Positions 55,543 to 57,500 of a stretch of DNA of 57,500 nucleotides are shown one piece after another. Position 1 is the stretch's first letter; the number at the start of each line of letters is the position of its first letter. The position numbers and the translations under genes were made by a program. The notes beneath the pieces were generated by a model, which was not told the DNA's origin, made no database searches, and worked only from the letters and a program-made list of their open reading frames with translations. Origin of the DNA: Symbiodinium natans (Eukaryota; Sar; Dinophyceae; Suessiales; Symbiodiniaceae); contig CAJNDS010002503.1 of NCBI GenBank assembly GCA_905221605.1, positions 142,501-200,000 of the forward strand, read 5' to 3'.

Positions 55543-57171
55543 CACATACTTTTGCTTCTGGCATGTTTGGGTCTCTCCCGCGCCTCCCACGCGGAAGCCC
55601 AAGAGTGGCTCCATGTGAATTCGCCGCAGACAAGGGGCTGCGCATGCAAGGCAAAGTGTGATGCGAGAGAGTTACAAAGGCCCTTAGCCCGAACCCGAAA
55701 CTCCGAAGCCCCAAACTCCTAAACTCCGAAGCCCCTGAACACCTAAACCCCTAGAACCCTACAGCCTCAAACCCTCACCCCTTAAACCCTGTCTCTGTAT
55801 GAGGGGTGCGTCCCTAGACTCTCACCCCACGACCTTAAGTGCACCAAGGCCCTTGACAGGAGTTCTCTCAAGGGGAGAGGGTGCGTGCAGCAAACTTTCC
55901 GGTTTATCCTGGAGAGCCCCAAAAGCAGAACGCAGTCCTAAGCAAAAGCCTCAATTCCTAAGGCCTAAACCCTACACCTTAAACCCTGAACCTGAATCCT
56001 AGTTAAGCGGGCTCCTGCGCTAGGGGCTTAGGGCTTAGGGGCTTCCGGGCTCCAGGGCGAGGGGGCTTCGCGGAATCCCTGGAGACAGTCTAGGGTTTAG
56101 GGTTTAGGGTTTAGGGTTTAGGGTTTAGGGTTTAGGGTTTAGGGTTTTAGGGTGTAGAGCTGGGAGTCCAGGAGACCAGGTATTGTGGTGTTGGGGTTTA
56201 GGGTTTAGGGTTTAGGATTTAGGGTGTAGGGTTTAGGATTTAATGCTGCTAGGGTTTTGGGTCTACTTAGGTCAACAGCTCCAACAAAGTGGTTCTTACC
56301 GACTTCGGCATCGCCACGTTGATCAGCAACAAGGTCTCTGCCTCGGATGTGCAACTTCTGAAGCCCAAGCGAGGGTTTAGGGCTTAGGGCTTAGAGCTTA
56401 GGGCTCGGGGTTCAGGGTTTAGGGCTAGGGAAACCCTAAACCCTAAAACCTTATACCCTAAGCCCTAAAACTACCACCCTCTGCCTAAACCATAACGCCT
56501 TCAACTGCCTCAACGCTAAACCCCACGAGGTTCAATCCCTCAGCCCTACGTGGGTTTCAGGGTTTAGGGCTTTGGAGTTTAGGATTGGCTTAGGGTTTTC
56601 AAGGTTTTAGGGCTGTCTTTGAATGCTTGGGGGGGGGGGGGGGGGGGGGGGTTTGTTTCCGGGCGCGGCCCCTCAGGAGGAGATGAAAAAATCCATCGGT
56701 ACGATCGGCTACGCATCCCCCGAGATGCTTTCAGGCGCCGTGGTACCGGGTGGGTTCCCCAAGTCGTAGTTCCGATTGGGGTTTAGGGTTTTGGGGTCCC
56801 TTTCGGGTCTCCTACTGCAGTACCGATGTGACCATCATGTAGCCCGACGGAGTGATAATCTGGCGGGGTGTGGATGGGTTTAGTGTGCCAGCTGGGCCAG
56901 TGAGAGTCGGATGAAATTCAGGGGCTAGAGCATGTCAGTTATAGGGTGCAGGGCCCCTAGAAGAAGTATTCCCAAGCCCTAAGGCCTCAACCCCAAACCG
57001 CAAACCCTAGCACCTGCCAGGCACGGCCGCCGGCTACGAGGGAGACGCCTTTGGTGCCGGCATCGTGCTCTATTTCATGCTCAGCAGGCCCTGTTCGCGG
57101 AGGGGGAAGGGTTTAGGGTATAGGTTCGGCGTCGGGGAATGCTATAAATCTCAGGGAGACCCCTTTTGGAG
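31130..57171 (+). CDS. Ser/Thr protein kinase (CAMK/CDPK-like), split over at least 13 exons, 3' end beyond window
   Basis: Kinase domain rebuilt from short exons: 31130-31243 (likely), 32118-32157, 32277-32308, 32900-32969, 34086-34156, 35266-35322, 36268-36296, 37033-37065, 38084-38095, 56271-56333, 56677-56749, 57021-57087, 57155-57171. In order they encode GSGSFGLV (glycine loop), VAIK, the helix-C region, a GDLYDRV hinge segment, HRDVKPENLL (catalytic loop), [14 protein letters not shown] (activation segment with SPE in place of APE), and [15 protein letters not shown] plus RETPFGG (helix-F region). The ATP-binding Lys, catalytic Asp and DFG Asp are all present, so an active enzyme is predicted. 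Codon phases agree at most joins. The beta-5 strand (between 34156 and 35266) and a few residues before ARDIFHRD were not located. Donors are GT, GC and GA. The 18.2-kb intron after 38095 contains a complete phosphatase gene. No calcium-binding EF-hands are visible within the window. Confidence 0.82.
31542..31652. mobile_element. foldback element, family 2
   Basis: Inverted ends around GGGAATGAGG and CCTCATTCTCTGCT enclose a (TA)n core. The best relative is at 53961-54114. Confidence 0.62.
32118..32157 (+). CDS. kinase exon: glycine-rich loop
   Basis: Reads [13 protein letters not shown], then one base of the next codon. Acceptor is AGCAG/GTC, donor is C/GTGGAC. Joined to the next exon it gives GSGSFGLV, the classic ATP-binding loop. 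All three frames are open across this region, so the choice rests on the kinase motif. Confidence 0.72.
32277..32308 (+). CDS. kinase exon: beta-2/beta-3 of the N-lobe
   Basis: Reads [10 protein letters not shown] after two bases that complete a Leu codon. The donor is GC (GTG/GCTGTG). It joins in phase to the exon starting AIKRM, producing VAIK. The preceding intron is only about 119 nt. Confidence 0.68.
32900..32969 (+). CDS. kinase exon: VAIK lysine and helix C
   Basis: Reads [18 protein letters not shown] and then SAETL. The Lys of AIK is the ATP-anchoring lysine, and a Glu of the following helix is the expected salt-bridge partner. A TGA follows at once, but with a GA donor (T/GATCTA) the exon joins in phase to CHSTIIKF downstream. 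Confidence 0.72.
33742..33970. mobile_element. two adjacent foldback elements, family 1
   Basis: Copies at 33742-33826 and 33882-33970 lie about 55 bases apart in the kinase intron before exon 34086. Both have GTTCCCC...ACAGTCCTTA type arms. Confidence 0.72.
33975..34067. repeat. CCCTAAA array just upstream of a kinase exon
   Basis: Thirteen units ending about 18 bases before the 3' splice site at 34085. The downstream counterpart is a TTTAGGG array at 34186-34268. Confidence 0.93.
34086..34156 (+). CDS. kinase exon: helix C to beta-4
   Basis: Acceptor is CCCCGAG/GCCAC. The exon reads [19 protein letters not shown], then RQTQ, ending at CAG/GTCTTC. The HxxIIKF pattern is typical of the turn before beta-4. 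It is flanked on the left by a CCCTAAA array and on the right by a TTTAGGG array. Confidence 0.75.
34186..34268. repeat. TTTAGGG array downstream of a kinase exon
   Basis: Begins about 30 bases after the proposed donor at 34157. Confidence 0.9.
35266..35322 (+). CDS. kinase exon: hinge and helix D
   Basis: Reads [19 protein letters not shown] (19 codons, phase 0-0). GDLYDRV is the post-hinge signature of CAMK-like kinases. Acceptor is CTGAG/GAC. The donor is GA (CAG/GAGAAG), which joins to EKELLQYLL. The same frame stays open for about 15 more codons, so a later donor is possible. Confidence 0.75.
35726..35852. mobile_element. foldback element, family 1, with C-run insertion
   Basis: Arms GGGATGCTATTACTACGAAC and the near complement at right enclose a poly-C run. 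In the kinase intron after exon 35266. Confidence 0.62.
35942..36036. mobile_element. foldback element, family 3
   Basis: Arms CCGAAATTGGGG and CCCTATTTCTGTAAACCCCC with an inner CTACTATTTGGGG. Relatives lie at about 25516-25596 and 37888-38006. Confidence 0.5.
36268..36296 (+). CDS. kinase exon: start of helix E
   Basis: Reads EKELLQYLL plus two bases. Acceptor is GTTAAG/GAG, donor is TC/GTAGAA. It continues SRMQ in phase. A short piece between this exon and ARDIFHRD was not found. Confidence 0.55.
36888..37005. repeat. CCCTAAA array before the HRD exon
   Basis: About seventeen perfect units ending 27 bases before the exon at 37033. Confidence 0.94.
37033..37065 (+). CDS. kinase exon: catalytic loop HRDVKP
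   Basis: A 33-nt exon reading [11 protein letters not shown], phase 0-0, with acceptor CTCCGAG/GCG and donor CCC/GTCAGC. HRD carries the catalytic aspartate. It lies between a long CCCTAAA array (36.89-37.01 kb) and a TTTAGGG array (from 37.1 kb). Confidence 0.88.
37096..37243. repeat. TTTAGGG array passing into TTTTGGGG
   Basis: About fifteen TTTAGGG units, then five or six TTTTGGGG units (the Oxytricha/Euplotes telomere sequence). Confidence 0.93.
38084..38095 (+). CDS. kinase 12-nt micro-exon ENLL
   Basis: Reads ENLL between CCGTGAAG/ and /GTGGCT, phase 0-0. It exactly fills the gap between HRDVKP (37033-37065) and [13 protein letters not shown] (56271-56333), giving [18 protein letters not shown]. 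Very short, so the call depends on this fit. Confidence 0.66.
38795..38863 (+). CDS. phosphatase exon 1: start codon and signal peptide
   Basis: ATG followed by a basic n-region and hydrophobic core: [19 protein letters not shown]. This is a textbook secretory signal, which fits a secreted acid phosphatase. The frame stops at TAA shortly after (38873), so a donor must lie before; CCT/GATCCA (GA) is proposed. A GGGCAG at 38771-38776 could be a spliced-leader acceptor for the mRNA 5' end. Confidence 0.6.
38795..54730 (+). CDS. Secreted purple acid phosphatase / metallophosphatase, about 23 exons
   Basis: Calcineurin-like metallophosphoesterase of the tartrate-resistant/purple acid phosphatase type, hydrolysing phosphomonoesters with a two-metal centre. 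Family metal ligands are all seen: GDWGG (40738 exon), GDNFYWGG (43798), GNHDWGG (47377), VTHFPCGH (52265) and GHRHDQ (52825). Exons: 38795-38863 (signal peptide), 39141-39238 (uncertain), 39482-39552, 40153-40206, 40738-40846, 41195-41235, 42155-42168 (uncertain), 42722-42775, 43234-43256, 43798-43844, 46498-46582, 47377-47414, 47943-47970, 48413-48460, 49208-49292, 49651-49684, 50428-50498, 51095-51142, 51373-51414, 52265-52296, 52825-52891, 53242-53272, 54121-54199, 54628-54730. From 40153 onward nearly every join is phase-consistent; the joins among the first three exons and around 41.2-42.7 kb are not settled. GC donors predominate. The whole gene sits inside one intron of a protein kinase, same strand. 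Known function and motifs are from the family; exon limits are my reading. Confidence 0.88.
39141..39238 (+). CDS. probable phosphatase exon near the N-terminus
   Basis: Open frame after TTTCCAG/G reading [19 protein letters not shown], then [14 protein letters not shown]. Third positions are strongly G/C. Phase with the neighbouring exons is not resolved, and no known domain is recognised. Confidence 0.42.
39482..39552 (+). CDS. probable phosphatase exon (N-terminal region)
   Basis: Reads [20 protein letters not shown], then MER. Acceptor is GAGCCGAG/GAC. It lies between a CCCTAAA array (left) and a TTTAGGG array (right). High G/C third positions argue for coding; assignment to the phosphatase is by position. 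Confidence 0.58.
40153..40206 (+). CDS. phosphatase exon before GDWGG
   Basis: Reads [17 protein letters not shown] with acceptor CAGCCCAG/GT and donor ACCG/GTTTAGGG. The donor GT is the first GT of a TTTAGGG array. Phase 1-1, and joins in phase to GDWGG. Confidence 0.78.
40640..40724. repeat. CCCTGAA variant array before the GDWGG exon
   Basis: About ten CCCTGAA units following CCCTAAA, ending 14 bases before the exon at 40738. Confidence 0.92.
40738..40846 (+). CDS. phosphatase exon: GDWGG metal motif
   Basis: Reads (G)[16 protein letters not shown], then [19 protein letters not shown]. The Asp of GDWGG is the first metal ligand of the family. Preceded by a run of CCCTGAA variant repeats; donor is AGCAG/GTGCTA. 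Confidence 0.87.
41195..41235 (+). CDS. phosphatase exon: [13 protein letters not shown]
   Basis: After CATCAGAG/ the frame reads [18 protein letters not shown], a Cys-containing segment that fits the region between GDWGG and GDNFY. The 3' limit is uncertain; several GC or GA donors are possible. Confidence 0.62.
42155..42168 (+). CDS. possible phosphatase micro-exon FGYF
   Basis: Fourteen bases between TCCTGAAG/ and /GTAGGG read (x)FGYF. Position and phase could bridge the gap before [13 protein letters not shown], but the match is too short to be decisive. Confidence 0.25.
42722..42775 (+). CDS. phosphatase exon: [18 protein letters not shown]
   Basis: Eighteen codons after GGTCTCGAG/, ending at a GC donor (GCC/GCCGGG or three bases earlier). 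The frame continues open to 42836, but the next homologous block (NPDYIL) is on another exon. Flanked by a CCCTAAA array at left and TTTAGGG at right. Confidence 0.75.
43234..43256 (+). CDS. phosphatase exon: AANPDYIL
   Basis: Acceptor ACTCAG/GCT. Reads AANPDYI and CT; a GC donor (CT/GCACCT) joins it in phase to G/AACGTC, giving [13 protein letters not shown]. Confidence 0.76.
43798..43844 (+). CDS. phosphatase exon: GDNFYWGG metal motif
   Basis: Reads [15 protein letters not shown]. Asp and Tyr of GDNFY are metal ligands in this family. Acceptor is CTCTGAG/G. A GA donor (TGCG/GAAGCG) gives a phase-matched join to the GTSMGSI exon. Confidence 0.86.
43979..44030. repeat. (TA)n microsatellites
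   Basis: Two TA runs. Others are at 31593-31618, 38609-38636, 46133-46150 and 55477-55533. Confidence 0.9.
44255..44592. repeat. three-arm inverted/direct repeat of about 110 bp
   Basis: Arm 1 (about 44259-44365) is followed by its inverted copy (about 44367-44470) and then a direct copy (about 44472-44590). Each arm carries the palindrome ATTGAAGTTCAAT and copies of GATTCAAGATTCAAG. Not coding. Confidence 0.85.
44740..45860. other. AT-richer region of degenerate telomere-like words
   Basis: No array and no exon recognised. The region is full of words such as AACCCTATAGGGTTT and TTAAGGTTT, including small palindromes, as though derived from decayed repeats. It is part of a phosphatase intron. 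Confidence 0.5.
46498..46582 (+). CDS. phosphatase exon: [15 protein letters not shown]
   Basis: Reads [20 protein letters not shown], then IYNGPLG and GT, with donor GT. It joins in phase to [13 protein letters not shown]. Acceptor AGACAG/GC. Confidence 0.86.
47377..47414 (+). CDS. phosphatase exon: GNHDWGG metal motif
   Basis: Reads [12 protein letters not shown]. Asn of GNHD is the bridging-site ligand. Acceptor GGGCAG/G. A GC donor (G/GCCTAC) joins to RQFYNGWDQ in phase. Confidence 0.9.
47943..47970 (+). CDS. phosphatase exon: RQFYNGWD
   Basis: A 28-nt exon reading RQFYNGWD plus CA, acceptor GCCAG/GC, GC donor (CA/GCACCG). Joined to the next exon it reads GWDQQIAYTW. Confidence 0.8.
48413..48460 (+). 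CDS. phosphatase exon: [15 protein letters not shown]
   Basis: Reads [15 protein letters not shown] plus CC, with acceptor ACAAAG/G and donor CC/GTCCTG. It joins in phase to [10 protein letters not shown]. Confidence 0.86.
49092..49185. repeat. TTTAGGG array upstream of a phosphatase exon
   Basis: About thirteen units with one shortened unit, before the exon at 49208. An exception to the usual orientation, since the upstream array here is G-rich. Confidence 0.92.
49208..49292 (+). CDS. phosphatase exon: [10 protein letters not shown]...DSNAMDAK
   Basis: Reads [20 protein letters not shown], then DSNAMDAK. Acceptor GTTTCAG/G. A GA donor (AAG/GACGTC) joins to DPGEDPDHN in phase; a GT donor three bases later is also possible. 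Confidence 0.88.
49311..49380. repeat. TTTAGGG array after a phosphatase exon
   Basis: Ten units beginning 18 bases after the proposed donor at 49293. Confidence 0.93.
49380..49506. mobile_element. foldback element, family 4
   Basis: GGATAAGGGAGACCCTT at the left pairs with AAGGGTCCCCCTAATCCTATCC at the right. No coding content. Confidence 0.5.
49651..49684 (+). CDS. phosphatase exon: [11 protein letters not shown]
   Basis: Reads [11 protein letters not shown] plus one base, acceptor TGAGCCAG/GAC, donor A/GTGGGA. It joins in phase to (S)[10 protein letters not shown]. Confidence 0.8.
49762..49864. mobile_element. foldback element, family 5
   Basis: TCCTGCTTCATCATTG and CGATGATGAAGCAGGA are perfect outer arms; an inner pair (CCAAGGGGAAT and ATTCCCCTTGG) extends the hairpin. 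In the intron between exons 49651 and 50428. Confidence 0.72.
50428..50498 (+). CDS. phosphatase exon: [10 protein letters not shown]
   Basis: Reads [20 protein letters not shown], then SCK. Acceptor CTCAAG/GC; GC donor (AAG/GCGCCC). It lies between CCCTAAA (left) and TTTAGGG (right) arrays. Confidence 0.86.
51095..51142 (+). CDS. phosphatase exon: [16 protein letters not shown]
   Basis: Sixteen codons, phase 0-0, acceptor TTACCAG/GAC, GC donor (AGG/GCCTCA). It precedes the TWQI strand. Confidence 0.86.
51373..51414 (+). CDS. phosphatase exon: [14 protein letters not shown]
   Basis: Reads [14 protein letters not shown], with acceptor CTGTAG/GAA. The GC donor (ATG/GCTCCC) is required for the join to VTHFPCGH. 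An acceptor nine bases later is possible. Confidence 0.8.
52265..52296 (+). CDS. phosphatase exon: VTHFPCGH metal motif
   Basis: Reads [10 protein letters not shown] plus GG; His of THFP is a metal ligand. Acceptor GAGACAG/GTC, GC donor (GG/GCACCG). Confidence 0.88.
52825..52891 (+). CDS. phosphatase exon: GHRHDQ metal motif
   Basis: Reads [20 protein letters not shown], then DQ. Both His of GHRH are metal ligands. Acceptor GCCGAG/G, GA donor (CAG/GATACT). Confidence 0.9.
52950..53052. repeat. CCCCTAAG (8-bp) array
   Basis: About ten units before the phosphatase exon at 53242; a different 8-bp variant from that at 26.4 kb. Confidence 0.88.
53242..53272 (+). CDS. phosphatase exon: [10 protein letters not shown]
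   Basis: Reads [10 protein letters not shown] plus one base, acceptor TGCAAAG/GAG, GC donor (G/GCATGA). It bridges GHRHDQ and [12 protein letters not shown] in phase. Confidence 0.75.
53770..53905. repeat. CCCTAAA array
   Basis: About nineteen units in the intron before exon 54121. Confidence 0.93.
53961..54114. mobile_element. foldback element, family 2, abutting a 3' splice site
   Basis: Outer arms CTGGTTCTGAGTAGGAAATG and CATTCCCTGCTAAGAACCAG; the interior has three tandem copies of CCCTTTAAGGGATTATATAG-like sequence. The right end lies six bases before exon 54121. Confidence 0.75.
54121..54199 (+). CDS. phosphatase exon: [18 protein letters not shown]
   Basis: Reads [18 protein letters not shown], then SHWYGEG. 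The acceptor CCAGCAG/GC lies a few bases after the end of a foldback element. GC donor (CA/GCAACT). Confidence 0.88.
54628..54730 (+). CDS. phosphatase last exon
   Basis: Acceptor CTCCCCAG/G. Reads [20 protein letters not shown], then [13 protein letters not shown] and TAG. This is the usual C-terminal beta strand of the family and ends the phosphatase gene. Confidence 0.92.
54939..55026 (+). other. exon-like island downstream of the phosphatase
   Basis: After CCCGCAG/ an open frame reads [18 protein letters not shown], then [11 protein letters not shown], ending at GGG/GTTGAT. Splice-site contexts are good, but it conflicts with a direct kinase join across this intron. It may be untranslated, alternative or chance. 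Confidence 0.22.
55085..56250. other. last part of the large kinase intron
   Basis: TTTAGGG-type words at 55090-55190, AT and AC microsatellites at 55430-55550, and TTTAGGG arrays at 56090-56150 and 56195-56240. No kinase N-lobe motifs were seen here, which supports joining exon 38084 to exon 56271. Confidence 0.5.
56271..56333 (+). CDS. kinase exon: DFG
   Basis: Reads [20 protein letters not shown] and a final K (21 codons, phase 0-0). Acceptor is CTACTTAG/GTC, donor is AAG/GTCTCT. DFG is the magnesium-binding motif. It is the first kinase exon downstream of the nested phosphatase gene. Confidence 0.9.
56677..56749 (+). CDS. kinase exon: activation segment
   Basis: Reads [20 protein letters not shown], then AVVP and one base. 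Acceptor is CCCCTCAG/GAG, preceded by a G tract and pyrimidines. Donor is G/GTGGGT. SPE replaces the usual APE. Phase 1 matches the next exon. Confidence 0.9.
57021..57087 (+). CDS. kinase exon: helix F
   Basis: Reads [20 protein letters not shown], then S. Acceptor is CCTGCCAG/GC. A GC donor after AGCAG joins in phase to G/GAGACC, giving SRETPFGG. The Asp of GDAFGAG is the conserved helix-F aspartate. Confidence 0.88.
57155..57171 (+). CDS. kinase exon: ETPFGG
   Basis: Short exon reading ETPFG and the first base of a Gly codon, acceptor ATCTCAG/GGAGAC, GC donor proposed. It completes MLSRETPFGG, the usual run after helix F. The following exon was not identified in the remaining 330 bases. 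Confidence 0.6.
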
Positions 57172-57500
57172 GCCTCTAAGTCTGAGGCTTCGTGTTGGGC
57201 CCTGGCTGATGCCCTTGAGTCCTTGGCATCACTTTGGCGGGGCCTTGGCAAGCCTTGCTCCAGCAACGATGGACATCAGTCTGGCTGCAGGAGGGTCAGA
57301 GACTTCGTTGCTTCCGAGGAGAAACCCGGCCGCAGCCTGGAGGAAGAGGTCCATCACCAGCCACAGCCAGCTTATGGCTCCGGAGCCATTTTTCGCCTGC
57401 CGGCTTCAGTGCGTTCGCCCTGCTCGATGCCCCCCAGGGCTCACTCAGTTTAGTGTTGGGTTTCGGGTTTCGGGTTTCGGGGCTTTAAGGGGTTTAAGGG

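Larger units (their letters stand above)
38096..56270 (+). other. 18.2-kb kinase intron containing the phosphatase gene
   Basis: Donor CTG/GTGGCT and acceptor CTTAG/GTC, both phase 0. About 700 bases precede the phosphatase start and about 1.5 kb follow its stop. Contents other than exons are telomere-like arrays, foldback elements, the 44.26-44.59 kb inverted repeats and AT microsatellites. Confidence 0.6.

Noticed and set aside
1-57500. CRISPR array, bacterial operons or Shine-Dalgarno sites
   Set aside because: Repeats are directly adjoining without spacers, and all recognisable genes are intron-containing and eukaryotic.
1-57500. tRNA, rRNA or transposase/reverse transcriptase genes
   Set aside because: No cloverleaf box A/B pattern, rRNA core sequence or polymerase/integrase motif was recognised by eye; a covariance-model scan could not be run.

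Overview
The window is the + strand of a nuclear chromosome from an alveolate alga, most likely a dinoflagellate. Three things point there. The plant/alveolate telomere unit TTTAGGG/CCCTAAA starts at base 1 and recurs throughout. The exons that can be assembled by protein homology use a mixture of GT, GC and GA 5' splice sites, with 3' splice sites that are nearly always AG followed by G, as described for dinoflagellate nuclear genes. From about 20 kb onward all confident exons read on one strand. No bacterial features are present, and almost none of the long open frames is a gene.

The coding content is hidden in short exons (12 to about 115 nt) separated by long introns. Two genes could be rebuilt by hand from conserved motifs, codon phase and splice sites. 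(1) A serine/threonine protein kinase of CAMK/CDPK type: exons from about 31.1 kb to 57.17 kb carry, in order, the glycine-rich loop, the VAIK lysine, the helix-C region, the hinge, HRDVKPENLL, DFG, the SPE motif and the helix-F region. (2) A secreted purple acid phosphatase/metallophosphatase: a signal-peptide exon at 38,795 through a stop at 54,730, with [28 protein letters not shown] and GHRHDQ all present. The whole phosphatase lies between the kinase exon ending in ENLL (38,084-38,095) and the kinase exon starting VNSS (56,271), in the same orientation. It therefore appears to be a gene nested in an 18.2-kb kinase intron.

Layout: 1-20 kb holds telomere-like arrays, a 21-bp and a 30-bp minisatellite, an ATT microsatellite, foldback elements and a few exon-like islands. 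The clearest of these reads on the minus strand (16,236-16,313), and two further minus-strand islands at 3.3 and 13.4 kb resemble each other. 20-31 kb holds + strand exon-like islands of one or more unrecognised genes; the best are at 25.3, 26.6, 27.3, 27.6, 28.0, 28.5 and 30.0 kb. 31-38 k is the 5' two thirds of the kinase. 38.8-54.7 kb is the phosphatase. 56.3-57.2 kb is the continuing kinase, whose 3' end lies outside the window.

The most unusual feature is how the telomere-like repeats are placed. TTTAGGG arrays tend to begin directly at 5' splice sites (the donor GT is often the GT of GGTTTAGGG), and CCCTAAA arrays lie just upstream of 3' splice sites. Many exons thus sit between a left CCCTAAA array and a right TTTAGGG array, and many introns have complementary ends. 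Several families of short foldback (MITE-like) elements also lie in the introns, one ending at a phosphatase 3' splice site. Exon calls rest on reading the sequence by eye; no alignment or transcript data were available.
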